Origin: Periconia sp. R9002
Taxonomy: Eukaryota > Ascomycota > Dothideomycetes > Pleosporales > Periconiaceae
Length of the DNA: 64,000 nucleotides
Reading direction: 5' to 3'
NCBI GenBank assembly: GCA_023627715.1
Contig: JAMAHW010000028.1
Location: forward strand, 124,001 to 188,000
The first letter of the stretch is position 1. Each line of letters opens with the position of its first letter. The notes under the pieces are model-generated. The model was not told the origin of the DNA and did no database searches. It saw only the letters and a program-made list of their open reading frames with translations. Below are positions 1 through 11,313 of this stretch, piece after piece. Both the position numbers and the translations under genes were made by a program.

Positions 1-708
1 GAGGTGGCGGTTCGGGAGATTTCTCTGGGACTGAATCAGTCTTCGCTTTCTTCTGGTTGTCTTGTTGAACCGCCGTGTGGCAATCGCCGAGACGAATTGG
101 GGATGTGTATTTTCAAAATAGCCGTGGAGGGTTTATACATGGTGGTTAGAGCGTCGTGGGGGATTATATAGAGCTTATAGATAGACGTTTATATACTAAC
201 TTTTTGTTCATTTGAAGTTCCATACCAGTATGCAGTTGACATTCGAGAAGTTTTCCCCCCTTCTGTCTTCGTTTATCTTCGGGGGTTCAATTGATGCATA
301 CACTTGAATTTCTGGAACAGTGGAACGAAACATTTCACGCACCATTTCCAGTTTGCGCTCCGTGTTAGAGGTTCACGCTGTCACATTCAAGCCAAGCGAC
401 AGCAGTTTCATGGAAATTCTCGCGAGATGACACCCCTCCCTGAAATAGAATGATAAAAAATGGCATTCCTTTCGCGATACCACGTTTCGTTATCTCGGCT
501 TGAAAATGATGTTGGATTTTTTTGGGTTGATCAACGCACGGCAGAAACCGCTTATAGTTGACATTGTTTCAAATCAACCCCACCTGATTTGATAGTTTAG
601 TAGACCGACGTATTGCCCTATCCACGCTCATTATACAACAGACATCTTTAAGATATTGAGGAAAGAGTCGGTTTTCTTACGACATATGAATGAACAGTTT
701 CTCTCTTC
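1..708. other. No supportable gene
   Basis: I see no complete gene here. On the minus strand a frame is open from about position 118 to the left edge and reads charged and proline-rich residues, ending in KSPEPPP at the edge. It has no ATG and no clear splice acceptor, so it could be part of a gene that continues outside the window or chance. Confidence 0.3.
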
Positions 709-1420
709 ATGGCTGACGATCCTTTCTCCAAATGTTCAGGTTGCCCAGTCGTTGTGACTGCGACGACATGGTAAGAACTTGACTTTTTGAAAGTCAATAG
801 CGCTAAGAGAAAGAACTGACTGTGTCATAGTGGATCACAAATAGCATGCACCCACACTGCATGGCATGATCCCTGCGGAGCTATCCTTCCTTGGCAAGAC
901 ATATCTGCTGCAACCATAAAAAAGGATTCATATAGACCCGCGCCATTTATCCAAGCTACTACTTCATCCGAAGTGTACGTTTCGTATCAAGATACGATAT
1001 TACCAGCTAGTAGAGTGAGTATCACCACGGATGGAAGTACAGCAATGACTTCGTCAAGGCAATCTGGTCAGTGAGCATGTCTAACTAAAATAATGACTTT
1101 AAGTATTTTAAGACACGCTGACACTTATGAAAACAGGAGTTCCAGACTTTTCGGCGCTACCAAGGGGTCGTTTAGTTTTACCGACAAGTACGCTCGTTAC
1201 TACCTCGAGTGACTCAACAGTTCGACCAACCGACGCTACCGTAACCACCGTGTCTTCCCGAAGTGCCATCATTTTAGGAACCACTACAACAGTCGTATCG
1301 GAATCGTCAAACCTGACGACCTCAAATTTAAAAAATGGAGCAAGTAGTTGGCCAACCAATGGGGTGAAAAGCAAGACTTTCCTGGCACTGGTTTCTCTTC
1401 TAGCCGTCGTAATATGGTGA
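709..1420 (+). CDS. Ser/Thr-rich small protein with hydrophobic C-terminal tail
   Basis: Proposed three-exon gene: 709-770, 831-1066 and 1137-1420, giving 193 aa. Both introns begin with GT (GTAAGA, GTCAGT), end in AG and join in phase. The N-terminal third carries cysteines at about residues 9, 12, 21, 26 and 35. The middle and end are rich in Ser and Thr, and the protein finishes with a hydrophobic stretch (FLALVSLLAVVIW) after a small-residue region. That tail resembles a GPI-anchor signal or a tail anchor. The predicted N-terminus (MADDPFSKCSGC) is not a signal peptide, so a leading exon may be missing upstream, which a cell-surface protein would need. No family is recognised. Splice phase is the main support. 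Confidence 0.5.
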
Positions 1421-2588
1421 GATTGTTTAATAGGCTTTACATTATTGAATAAATGGAGATCACGTCAATTGCCAACGCTTCATCCAAATCACCGCGCATG
1501 ATGTGAGGAGAGATGAAAAGTAAGATTGATTTGGAATGTCCATAGAAATGGATGTGATATAGAAATTTCCTGACTGATCTCTGAACATACAAAGTCTCAA
1601 GCTGGATGCTACTATGGTAGATCGAGGAAAGATTTGCTCTGTTTCTTGTCTTTTAGATCTGTATTTACCCTTACGGTAATGCCGAAGACACTTTCCGACA
1701 GCGCGAAACATTGATCGAAAATTTCAAACCCTTTCAAATGTTCGTGCAGAGAAATCCAGCTTCAAGAAATAAAAAAACCAGACTCGAAGCTAGACCGCTT
1801 CCGCTGTGTCATCCAGATTTGCCTGAGAATGAAGAAATCAATTCAGTTTGACGATAGAGGTGGTGTAAATCTGCACTTATCTGCAGGCAATCTTTCAACC
1901 TAACGTTGTTAGCTTCACGAGAAACATACACGGGTATAAAAGCCAGCATCTCTCATATTTGAGGTGATACAATCTCCGCCCCAATACACAGTAGAACTTT
2001 ATACAAATCCACAGATCTTATTAACGTAAAGGAAAAATAATCATACATGGGCATATATTGGGCATTTGGGTATGTCTGTTGAAGTATGTGTTCTAAGATT
2101 AATGTTACATTGATATAACTTAATCGGGCTTGATTGAACCGTATTAGAACACGTAGTGAGGTCATCGTGGGGCCAGGCGACTCTGCAGATTACCTGCATT
2201 AGGCAGTACAGATGTTGTCAGTCCAGATTTCAGGCGCCCAACCAGGCCACATCCCCGCACTGTTGCCTTATCATTTCGTATCACGTGCCCGTGACTCATT
2301 CGGCTTAGTCAGCTTACCAGAAAGGTATATAAGAATCCAATTGTTCCCTGTCTGACATCCTCACGGCATGCCAAGATCATACACGATCTAATCATTACTT
2401 TTCATCATAAACCTCCACAAATCTTGAAGGGCAAATGTGAACCGTCTCTAAACTTTGAAATTAGTCAAGTGACGCACTTAGCCCATATAGTCTGATTGAG
2501 GTGTATATTGGCATATTCAGTAGCGACATCCAAACAGACGTAATAACAGCCAACCGCTAGTCTTACCCGGAAAACATCACGGCAGATA
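1421..2588. other. Spacer, nothing clear
   Basis: No gene is supported on either strand. The minus-strand open frames at 1460-1711 and 1953-2165 have no recognisable composition or motif. The only notable element is a TATA-like site near the right end, listed separately. Confidence 0.4.
2326..2333 (+). promoter_or_regulatory. TATA-like box upstream of F-box gene
   Basis: TATATAAG lies about 255 bp before the ATG at 2589. This fits a core promoter only if the transcript has a long leader, so it is suggestive and no more. Confidence 0.3.
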
Positions 2589-3461
2589 ATGGCTCGAACC
2601 ATACAGTCGGCTCGAAGTTCTACAGGGGAGTCGGGACGTCCGTTTCATCGTACAACGGTTGTTGAAGATGCTTGGGCAATCACCGAGGTCGCCGAGAACA
2701 TCTTACTTCAATTACCAATGAAAGACGTACTTTTGGCCCAAAGGGTGTGCTCAAGCTGGAAAGAATTGATCAGGTGCTCGCCAGCTCTGCAAGAACACTT
2801 GTTCATGCGGGCAAAGCCGCGCAAGAACCCCAGTGACAAACCAATACGCGAATATAACCCACTTCTTCTCGAGCACATGCCTATGTGGTTTTCAGTTGAG
2901 CGAACCCACGTCGTCAAAGATGTTCCATGGGGCAATACCGACGCGAGGCTTGCATTTCTCCGTCGAGATGCGAGTTGGCGAAATATGTTAGTTGCACAGC
3001 CACCCTTTACCATATTTGAAGTGGTCCAAAAGGTGCATGCCATGGGTGGTGATGGTCTTTCAATTGGCTCCGTCGAGCAGCCGGATGGTGTTCGCATGAG
3101 TCAGGCCTACGATGCGGCTGTGCATTACATGCGACACGGCGGGTTTTACACTCTTCTGGGTGGCAAACGCGGCCATGACGTCCAAGACGAGGACATGGAA
3201 GATGACTCGAACGAACGGGAAGACGAACGGGAAAGTTTCTTTGGGGGTATTGAGAAATTCACGTTGGTCACCAGTCGGACGATTAGTTGCACCCAACGAT
3301 CTTTTGGAACCCATCGGAAATTGAGCCTGGAGCAACAACAATTCACTAGCGCAGAAGCTGGCCCCCAAGATATTGTTTTGTCTAGAGTTGAAGGAAGGCG
3401 TGGTTTTGGGTGGTTCACTGCAGATGGCTATAGCAAAGAAAGGCCCAGACCCAGGCCGTAG
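2589..3461 (+). CDS. F-box domain protein, 290 aa
   Basis: Single-exon gene. Residues about 32-75 fit an F-box: VAENILLQLPMKDVLLAQRV followed by CSSWKELIRCSPALQ, with the expected Leu-Pro, the hydrophobic spacing and the C-x-x-W element. F-box proteins bind Skp1 and bring substrates to SCF ubiquitin ligases. The rest is not a WD or LRR array. It has a middle segment with tryptophans, an acidic stretch (about residues 200-217, EDMEDDSNEREDERE) and a basic, Pro-Arg-rich end. This layout of an N-terminal F-box with a short unassigned C-terminal region is common in filamentous ascomycetes. The substrate cannot be inferred. The ATG lies in an open frame with no better start upstream. Confidence 0.85.
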   Translation: MARTIQSARSSTGESGRPFHRTTVVEDAWAITEVAENILLQLPMKDVLLAQRVCSSWKELIRCSPALQEHLFMRAKPRKNPSDKPIREYNPLLLEHMPMWFSVERTHVVKDVPWGNTDARLAFLRRDASWRNMLVAQPPFTIFEVVQKVHAMGGDGLSIGSVEQPDGVRMSQAYDAAVHYMRHGGFYTLLGGKRGHDVQDEDMEDDSNEREDERESFFGGIEKFTLVTSRTISCTQRSFGTHRKLSLEQQQFTSAEAGPQDIVLSRVEGRRGFGWFTADGYSKERPRPRP

Positions 3462-3678
3462 CCGAACACTACTACGCCATAGTGTAATCAATTATAGTGA
3501 ATTGGGCAATCAGGTCATAGCTTATATGTATTGATGTAGGGTTAACAACGTAACGGTCGTTATTTCCTTTTTGATACAAACTAAAGAGGTGAATTTCGAT
3601 TTGGACTCCTTGTTACTTTCATCACAATTGAGGTGGTATATTACGGTGAAATTCTCCAAGCGAGGGTAATAGTTGAGG

Positions 3679-5868
3679 TCAATATACAACAAAGTCCTGG
3701 GTCTCTGATTCATCGAATCGCCGAAATATTGCCCGACTACGTTCGGCCGCCTCCTCCAGCAGAGTTTCAATTTCTAAATCCGACATTCGCTTTACCCTTT
3801 TTCTTCTTTCTCGATCTATTAAAGTGTCTTCTTCTTCGCAATTGATTGGTGTAATCAGTCCTCGATCGTTATAGCCCCACAAAGTCGCCTGGGGTGTATA
3901 CTCTGCAACTGTTGCAATGCCAACACGTACCCAATGCTCTTGATGGTGTACGTCTTTCCCCCTTGCTAGTAGTATGTACACCCGGATTTGCTGCATCAAC
4001 TTGATCTCCTGGGTGTTTGGCCACACGCTTTGTTCGCCATACCAGCTTGCCATCTGCGCAAGCACAACATCAAGGCTTTCGATGCCGTTTGCAAGACGAG
4101 TGTCGTTAATGTCCAAATAACCAGTCTCGAAATCTGACGTTTCTAGGGGAAAGCAATCCGCTGACTTTGATATTTCAATCCCACCATCCAGTTCGATAAA
4201 GTAATTTGCATTGGAATCTGGAGCAATGCGACGCAATCGCGCAGGTGCAGCCTTAGCCGAAAGCGTGAGAGAAGCACTTTTTAACTCGCCTGACGGGTCA
4301 GCTCCGGAAGGTTGACAAGCGATGTTCTTGATTCTCGCCATCTCTGTCATATTGCGTAACTTTTGGGCAAGTGCAAAATACCGCAATTGCGGTCCCAGAG
4401 TTTCCGAAGCCCAGCACCAAGACGGCGCTCTCCAAGGATGCACCGAATTATGCAGGAGTCGAGGCCCTTGTTTCCCGAGGAAAACCCAAAGCATATCTAG
4501 GACAAGTGTCTGTTTCCACATTCCTGCGGCGTATTCATCGCCTGTTCTCGATGCGAAAGCTCCGACAATTCCCGATAGTGCAGGGAATATGTCACCGGGC
4601 TTTGTCAAAGACAAGGATGTGTATTCTCCAACAATCTCGTGCCACCACCCCTGCGGACGGGAACCCTGAATGGGAAATCGAGGGCTCATATCATTTTTGT
4701 CAAAAGGTTTTCCCCCTTTCTTGAGAGTGAAAACTGATCTTTCATTACCGCATTCGCAATCAACTGTGGCGTTGCATTCCCAAACCAGTTCCTCTCCAAC
4801 GAAATGCAGGACTCGTGCCGAAAGAAGGCGCTCTTGATAAACCCATCCTCGCTGCAGGAGCGGTAGGTCATCCATGTCGTGATCGAACCCGCGTTGCGCA
4901 AAAAGTTGGCATTCGGTACCATTGCTACGTCGAAGTAGAGCTAGTGGCGATCCCGTTCCACGAAAACCTGGCATCTCTTTCCTTGTATAGCACCCCCCTT
5001 CCGCGGTATTAGAAGCGGTGGCTGCGAGCGTTATGTAAGCATTTTGGTAGATGTTTGCCATATCCGCAGATTGCTCTTCCCAGTCGGTCTTGTCGTCTTG
5101 CACAATGCATAAAGAATCAATCCACAAGAAGGAAATTCCCAACTTTCGTGAAAAATCGATCGCATCTTGAAATGTGCGAGGCAGTGTGTCCCAAGGGATT
5201 CCATTTTTATGGAGGCTCAAGTTAGACGTCGTGGTACGTAGTATTGCTGTGGGCGGTTGGCCCCAACAATGCGATAGGCAGACATATCGAGCGCTGTGGT
5301 TATCACTTGAGGTTTCCCGTAATCTGACTGCATTTTCACCTATATCCAAGACTCGTCGAGGGGTTTCGCCACTGTATTGCTTTGTACAGCCATGCTCGGT
5401 ATCACATTCTTCAATCCACCTCTGCACCGTTCGCAAACTTCCAACTGAAGCAGTATCACACGGCGCTTGACGCCTGACGATCAACGTAACTCTGCGTTTA
5501 CCGTAAAAAGTACAGGTTTGATCCTTGTCATCAAGAATGGTCGGTGTGGCCCAGTCAATGAGAGGCGTGCTATCCTCGCTCGGTAGTTGAATGTAGCGAA
5601 AAAACTCGATTTTGTGAGGATGCAAAACATTAGCAGATGCAGGGAACTGTGGATAAACGTCTTTCGTGAAGATGAAATATAGTATACAGTAAGGACAGCC
5701 GCTTGCCGCTGATTTGTGCACAGACATGAGAGTAGTGGTGGATCGTTCTCTGAGCGGACACTTGAAGGACCTTACTATTTTAAAACCACAATCTGGAAGA
5801 AGAATCAAGTTATCCTCACGATGCTTGAGTCTGGTCCAAATGGAACGGATTACACTAGACATGGTCAT
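3679..5868 (-). CDS. HET-domain (heterokaryon incompatibility) protein, 729 aa
   Basis: Single long exon. The HET domain spans roughly residues 195-345 and shows its three signature blocks: YVCLSHCWG, then LPRTFQDAIDFSRKLGISFLWIDSLCIVQDD, then W-x-x-x-SADMANIYQNAYITLAATAS. HET proteins are fungal-specific and mediate the death reaction after fusion of incompatible hyphae or act in related innate responses. The N-terminus has a Cys-rich segment (CPLRER, CPYC), and the C-terminal half is the poorly conserved region usual for this family. I start at the ATG at 5868 (MTMSS); the next Met is two codons later. The plus-strand frames inside it are shadows. No NACHT, ankyrin or WD partner domain is fused. 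Confidence 0.93.
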   Translation of the reverse strand: MTMSSVIRSIWTRLKHREDNLILLPDCGFKIVRSFKCPLRERSTTTLMSVHKSAASGCPYCILYFIFTKDVYPQFPASANVLHPHKIEFFRYIQLPSEDSTPLIDWATPTILDDKDQTCTFYGKRRVTLIVRRQAPCDTASVGSLRTVQRWIEECDTEHGCTKQYSGETPRRVLDIGENAVRLRETSSDNHSARYVCLSHCWGQPPTAILRTTTSNLSLHKNGIPWDTLPRTFQDAIDFSRKLGISFLWIDSLCIVQDDKTDWEEQSADMANIYQNAYITLAATASNTAEGGCYTRKEMPGFRGTGSPLALLRRSNGTECQLFAQRGFDHDMDDLPLLQRGWVYQERLLSARVLHFVGEELVWECNATVDCECGNERSVFTLKKGGKPFDKNDMSPRFPIQGSRPQGWWHEIVGEYTSLSLTKPGDIFPALSGIVGAFASRTGDEYAAGMWKQTLVLDMLWVFLGKQGPRLLHNSVHPWRAPSWCWASETLGPQLRYFALAQKLRNMTEMARIKNIACQPSGADPSGELKSASLTLSAKAAPARLRRIAPDSNANYFIELDGGIEISKSADCFPLETSDFETGYLDINDTRLANGIESLDVVLAQMASWYGEQSVWPNTQEIKLMQQIRVYILLARGKDVHHQEHWVRVGIATVAEYTPQATLWGYNDRGLITPINCEEEDTLIDRERRKRVKRMSDLEIETLLEEAAERSRAIFRRFDESETQDFVVY

Positions 5869-7649
5869 AAAAGGCAAACAAAGAGAGGGAATATTTCAAT
5901 GTAGAGCGTAGATCGAGGTATGATATGTGCAGCGTAACATAACATCGGTGTGGCTTGCTACGTGTTCGGTTCTTACAGCCAACCGCAAAAAGCTGCAGCA
6001 ATACGAGATTACGTAATCTGGTATGTGCCTCCATTGTACGTATCAGCTGATCAATTCGGCGTAGTTGAAAAAATGGCAAGCCTTCTCAGTGAGAAACCAT
6101 ATAAATTGTGAACGAATTGTGGGTTGATTATCACAGAGTGTTGCTACCCTGGGTATCTACTGAGGTAGGGGGGTGAGAAACTATATAATGACTTCCTGAT
6201 TTGCAACTGATGAGGTTTTGGAAACATAATACTCCCAGAATCAACATTTACTGATCAAACACCGATCAGTGTTTTTCTTTTTCATCCTATGATAATAAAA
6301 ATCCAAGCGGTATACATACATTATGGGGTTTGGCATATGCTAGGATTGCTAGATAACAGAAACCGAAGCCTAGGTATAATCAATAACTGCTGACTCAAGT
6401 ATATAGATGGTACGTTAACTGGCTATTTAGCAGTATTTTAAAGTAGAAAGTGCACTTAACACCGTATTCTAAACTCTGCCTAAAGCCGTAATGTATGTAT
6501 TAATATTGAAACTGGTTTTCTTTTTCGCGAATGATTGGTGACATGCATTGATATCATGATATCCATGTCGAACGGAAAAAACCCCCCCGAAACTACTACT
6601 AGCTTCATACAGACATTAATGAGTACAGGGCTATTTAGTCCGCCTAACTCGGATTTAAGTAAACATTCAAATGTTCCAAGGTTGCATGTGAACTAGCTTG
6701 AACTGCTCTGGACATCTGGACAGATGACATCACGTGACCATAGATTTCGAGATAGTCAAAATATTGGCATCAATGCCTAGGTGTAGGCGTTAATTCATAC
6801 TAAGTGATGTATGAATATTCGAACGTATGCCATTATTCTGTAACACATTTCTATATGCTCCGCAAGATCTCACATATCCCTCGGTCACTGATGAATCTAT
6901 TTGTTTACCTCACTACATAAGTACATCAACACATAAATAAGTCTACCGGACAAAAATGTCCAACGGTATCAGAAACAATCATCTATGCGGATCGGTCCCT
7001 CAGAAAAAACAACCTAAAGTCTCCTATACTTCGTACCCCACATCTCACTCACTCTCAGACCTAGATTTCAGCCTCAAATATCCAACTCTTCGCTCAACCC
7101 GGAACCCCAGACCAAAAAACGTTATTACATCAGAAGAAGAAAATCACTCAACACGTCATACTTAAGACTCTTCCATGGGTGTGAGATCATGAAGGAATAG
7201 TACCACATCTTTGCGCCAACCAACCAGCTGTCGCTCGCCGGGGAAAAACTATGACTCCTTGTATTCAGTGAAAGAGGTGATGATGTAGAAGATTACCACC
7301 CGTTGCAATGGTAGGTTTATGTAATACCTCCTACGCATAGTGGATGTATATAAGAGGGTGTTTCCAGGGATTCTTTTCTTCAGACCTACCGCTCACTCTG
7401 GTAGACCACGCTGACTTTAAAGAAATCTCTATCCACCCGAAATCGTCACTCAGGATATCAACCACCACACTTAACATATCAACACACAGTACAACCCACT
7501 AAGAAGAAAAAAAGGCTTCAAGTCCACAGAGACCTCACAAACTTTCAGCTTTCGCTACGCTACTTCACTGAAAGAACCACATTTCGCGGGGAAGTCAGTC
7601 ATCAAATCCTCCAACCCACCCGTAAACAACCAAAAAAAAGAAAAAAAAG
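5869..7649. other. Long AT-rich spacer
   Basis: No gene is supported. It holds a 14-bp perfect palindrome (GATATCATGATATC, about 6551), short homopolymer runs near 6577 and a TATA-like box near the right end. The 69-codon frame at 6956-7165 has no recognisable features. Confidence 0.4.
7347..7354 (+). promoter_or_regulatory. TATA-like box upstream of 7650 gene
   Basis: TATATAAG occurs about 300 bp before the ATG at 7650. The intervening sequence is rich in C and A, as fungal leaders often are. Confidence 0.35.
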
Positions 7650-8438
7650 ATGGGAGACCTCTACACCCTCCCCCCCGAGCTCCGCAACAAAATCTACACC
7701 ACTCTCCTCTCCTCCTCATCCCCAGAAGACAACACCACCTCGCTAGTCCTAACCCACACATCTCGCTCCCTCCGCCACGAGTTCCGTCCTCTATACCTCT
7801 CCAACCTCACCATTCCATGGCGAAAAGCAACATCCTACTTAAGCACCTTCATAGCGGGCGACGCTACATCCTCTTCATCCAAAACCATTATCAATATCGA
7901 CCCAACCACAACACGTGAACTCTCTACTACTACTACAACCACAACACCACCTTTCATCGACATCCTACCCATCCTCCACTTAGCGCAAACCCACCTCCCT
8001 TCAACCCACACCCTCACCTTCTTCGCCTGCAGCGACGAAAACGGCCCCTCATGCCGGCACAAATGGCTCGTCTGCGACACACACCACGCGCCCGAGACAG
8101 CTCTCCTGGACATCCTCTTCAACAACCTGCGCTTCGCGCCCTTCTGGTCCCGCGTCTCGCGCGTGCTGCTTGTGAATCGCCCCGGCAGGTTTGGGTATGT
8201 GAGGCCGGTGGTTGTGGTGAGGGAGGAGTGGCGGGAGGGGTGGATGGGGTTGGTGGAGGAGGAGGACCCCGAGGGCAAGAAAAGGGAGGGGTGGTTGGAG
8301 AGGAGGGAAGTTTATGAGGGGTGCGTTTGGAGGTGGTTGAGGGGGTGTGGGGTTAGTGCGATGGAGAGGGAGGTCGTGGGCGCGTCGAAGGTGTGGGTTA
8401 CGTGGGAAGGGTCTGGGGTTAGTAGGGGTGTGTTATGA
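7650..8438 (+). CDS. F-box-like protein, 262 aa
   Basis: Single exon. The N-terminus, LYTLPPELRNKIYTTLLSS, is the LPPELRNxIY form of the F-box-like motif found in many uncharacterised fungal proteins. It is followed by LTHTSRSLRHEFRPLYLSN, the usual second half. The rest is Ser/Thr-rich and then Trp/Arg/Glu-rich, with no further domain. Base use changes sharply along the gene: the first half is C-rich and the last 250 bp very G-rich (GGGxGG codons), so the other strand is also open over much of it. That made me less sure of the C-terminal part, though the single frame stays open from the motif to the stop. A role in substrate binding for SCF ligases is family inference. Confidence 0.7.
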   Translation: MGDLYTLPPELRNKIYTTLLSSSSPEDNTTSLVLTHTSRSLRHEFRPLYLSNLTIPWRKATSYLSTFIAGDATSSSSKTIINIDPTTTRELSTTTTTTTPPFIDILPILHLAQTHLPSTHTLTFFACSDENGPSCRHKWLVCDTHHAPETALLDILFNNLRFAPFWSRVSRVLLVNRPGRFGYVRPVVVVREEWREGWMGLVEEEDPEGKKREGWLERREVYEGCVWRWLRGCGVSAMEREVVGASKVWVTWEGSGVSRGVL

Positions 8439-9241
8439 GGGCGGTGAGGTTTTGAGATGCTTATCTGCTCTTTCCTTTCCTTTGGGTGTGTTTTGAGAGC
8501 GGAGGAAGGAAGGTGGTTTGACTTTGTTCATCGATTCCTTCCATCTGGATCTTTCTACAGGTCTGTTACGTTACGCTTTTGATACCCGTCCGTTTCCCAG
8601 CATTGATCAAGCATATACCCTGTACTTTACTACGTGGCAGACATAACACTACACATCCATTATTCATTTCTTCTCACAAACATGAACAATGACGCAAAAA
8701 CACACATTTCCTCGTTCAAGTACTCATTTTTTCTCATTACATTACTAACTAATTACATCGCGCTTACATGCATTATGGAACATCTATCTTCAACAGGGTA
8801 TTTGACCGGGGAAGAGGGGGGGATATCATCCGTTTTTCCAACCAACTAACCAACCTATTCTTGCTTGACTTCATTTCTCTCTTTCTGTCCTTCTCTCATG
8901 CTTCGTGCTTGACTATGTAGTCTGGGTACGCTATCCTTCTCTTTTCGACCGTGTTAAAGAAAGTCTGACTGAGTAAACCGCCCACCACCAAACGCGCTGG
9001 GAACTGGTATCAAACAAACGCAAATGCAAACGCTGGACGAATTGACAAACGGAAACAGTATAGTTGACGGAGGATGAAAAGGAGCCCCGGAAGGAGCATC
9101 CGTGTCTTATCTACTCAACAACGCGCGGGGAATCTCGATTCGCGGAAAATGAACAAATTGACCACCCATTCGATCTACGTCTAGGAAGAACGATTCTGAA
9201 TGATGCATACGGTAAAGAAGTTATCCGTTCCTCCAACGACT
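8439..9241. other. Convergent 3' spacer
   Basis: This stretch lies between the stop codons of two convergent genes. It probably holds both 3' untranslated regions. No additional gene is supported. Confidence 0.5.
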
Positions 9242-10873
9242 TCAAGGATTCTTTGGCGCCGCGGGCGCATCTTCCTTCGGCGGGCCTTGCGGTGCAGGAA
9301 GCGCGCCTGACGCAGTATGTAGCTCGCTGGGAGGAGGACCCTGCGAGGGAGGCGGAGCTTCTCTCGCCGGGGGCGCAAACGCTTCTACGTAACCCGCGGG
9401 GGGTGGCGGCGTGGGACCAGTAGTGCTCGGGACGTTGGAAGGAGGCGGGGGAGAACCAGTGTGAGGAACAGCGGGTGGTTGTATGGGGCTCACAGACACG
9501 GTCGAAGGATCTTTGGCCTGGGCGTAGGCTTCGGTGTAGGGTTGGTTCTGGCCTGGGGCCCAGCCTTGCGGAGGTGGCGGGGCGGCGGCATAGTAGGGCT
9601 GGCCGTTGTGGTAGATAATGGCGGGCGGTGGCGCACCTGGAACACCGGCTGGCGGCTGAGGCTGGAAAGCAGGGTTCGCAACGTTGGTTTGGCCCATTTG
9701 CGGGAGGGGCTGACCTTCGGGGACGATGCCGACCGTGTTGCGCGAGTACTGGCCCAGAAGGGGCACAGGGTAGCGATGCTTGAAGCCCCATTTGAGCCAT
9801 AGTTTGAAGGCTTGGCCAGTGCTGGTCTTGTTCCAGTTCTCGCGGAGGAGTTTCTGGTCTTCGACGCTGCGTTTGCTTTGCGAGCGCGTGATGCAGACTA
9901 CCCAGAGGGACAGCAGGATCCAGCAGATGGTGCCGAGGCGGAGCGCACCCTTGCCGAGCATGAGGCGGCGGAACCAGAAGTAGCTTTCGATGAAGCCGAG
10001 GACGAAGAGGCCAGGGATGACGGAAGCGACGATGATGATCCAGACTTTGAGACCGGTGCAGCCGCCATACCAGGTGCACCATGTAATATCGCTGTCGCTG
10101 GAGCCACCACTGCTACTGCCACTGCCGCCGCCGCTACGAAGGTTGCTGACGGGGGGAGCTGTACACTGCGCAACATAAGAGCGGTACGAGTATTCATTCG
10201 TGGTGGGAGCAGCGCCGGCAGAAAGATACCAAGTCTCGACGAGGTAGGTGGAGTAGATGCCTGATCGGGTTGCAGTGGTTTTTGAAGTCGGCTTGATTTG
10301 GTCTTTGACCAACGTCGGGATGGAAGGGGTGACGGTATCCGGGACAGAAAAGGATGTGGAGGAACAAGACGAAGGGGCGGTCCAAGTCACTGGCATTACA
10401 TAGACAACGGTTGTGGACGAGGTCGAGGTGCTCGTGTAGAAGCCGGAACGGTCGTAGGTTGGTTCCAGATCGGATTCGGCGACGGCACCATCGGTGTAGA
10501 CGGCATATACCTGTTTAACATCATCATAGAGGCCACCGATGTAGGTAGAAGTAGAGTAGGGAGTGGCTGAAGGCGTCACGGTGGACTTGATGGTACGTGA
10601 GACGGTGGTTCGGTAGAGATCGGTAGAGGTACTGGTACTCCTGTAGGTGTAGGTGTAGGTGTAACCATAGGTAGAAGTCGATTCCATTACTCGAACAGTG
10701 GCGGTCCAGAATGGGGTGTTGGAAGTCCTAGTGCGGCTGGAGGTGGATGAAGTGGTCCTGGTGCTGGAGCTCGAAGTTGTGGTGGATTGAGCCTGGGCAA
10801 AGGCAGCGAAACCCAGGACGAGCCATGTTAGCCATGTGAGCCACGAAGCCATCTGAGTTTGCACGGCGGCCAT
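9242..10873 (-). CDS. Membrane protein, Ser/Thr-rich ectodomain and Pro-rich tail
   Basis: Single exon, 543 aa from the ATG at 10873; an in-frame ATG at 10852 is equally possible. The start is followed by a signal-peptide-like core (WLTWLVLGFAAFAQA). Next come about 240 residues very rich in Ser, Thr and Tyr, with many potential O-glycosylation sites. A Gly/Ser linker and C-T-W-Y-G-G-C precede two hydrophobic segments (VWIIIVASVIPGLFVLGFI and LGTICWILLSLWVVCI). The C-terminal 190 residues are rich in Pro, Gln and Ala and look disordered and cytoplasmic. The layout resembles fungal wall-stress or surface sensors, but there is no WSC domain. A cell-surface location is inference. An in-frame ATG at 10948 would put a non-signal sequence first, so I do not favour it. 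Confidence 0.8.
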   Translation of the reverse strand: MAAVQTQMASWLTWLTWLVLGFAAFAQAQSTTTSSSSTRTTSSTSSRTRTSNTPFWTATVRVMESTSTYGYTYTYTYRSTSTSTDLYRTTVSRTIKSTVTPSATPYSTSTYIGGLYDDVKQVYAVYTDGAVAESDLEPTYDRSGFYTSTSTSSTTVVYVMPVTWTAPSSCSSTSFSVPDTVTPSIPTLVKDQIKPTSKTTATRSGIYSTYLVETWYLSAGAAPTTNEYSYRSYVAQCTAPPVSNLRSGGGSGSSSGGSSDSDITWCTWYGGCTGLKVWIIIVASVIPGLFVLGFIESYFWFRRLMLGKGALRLGTICWILLSLWVVCITRSQSKRSVEDQKLLRENWNKTSTGQAFKLWLKWGFKHRYPVPLLGQYSRNTVGIVPEGQPLPQMGQTNVANPAFQPQPPAGVPGAPPPAIIYHNGQPYYAAAPPPPQGWAPGQNQPYTEAYAQAKDPSTVSVSPIQPPAVPHTGSPPPPSNVPSTTGPTPPPPAGYVEAFAPPAREAPPPSQGPPPSELHTASGALPAPQGPPKEDAPAAPKNP

Positions 10874-11276
10874 GATTAGGAGGGAGGTCGCGCGAGGGCG
10901 ACAAACGAATGTAGGGGAGGCGCAAACCGCGAAACTGGGCAATTGCAAGGCGAGGCGAGGCGAGGGCTGCGAGAAGAAAAACGGTCGCGCAGCGCCATCG
11001 CGGGCATTTTAATCTGCCAGCAAAGGCCGTGACGCCGGTCTTGACAAGACGTGAGACTCATCCCAAGCGACCCCTAAACAAAACTCCTAAAGAAGGCACT
11101 TGACGATAAATTTACTTGGCGTCGGTAATGTCAGGGTCGGCGGTGAGGCTGCCATTGGTCCGCTGGTGAATCCTTTAACCATATTGGACTAGTGGAGGAT
11201 GTATACAGGATGGTCTGTGCTATTTATGGGCCACAATCTCGTGTTCGCGATATTCCGCGCTCGCGCCCCATACACT

Positions 11277-11313
11277 TAGGCTAGACTAGGCTAGGCTAAG
11301 CTTGGCTAAGCTA
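11277..11313. repeat. Imperfect (T)AGGCTA(A/G) tandem repeat
   Basis: Five to six imperfect copies of a 5 to 10 bp unit built on AGGCTA/AGGCTAAGCTTGGCTAAG lie head to tail. The stretch is self-complementary in places because of AAGCTT and AGCT. It looks like a small satellite, with no evident role. Confidence 0.55.

Noticed and set aside
1127..1420. Plus-strand 97-codon frame taken as a stand-alone gene
   Set aside because: Its first codons lie inside an intron. The frame fits better as the third exon of the 709-1420 gene.
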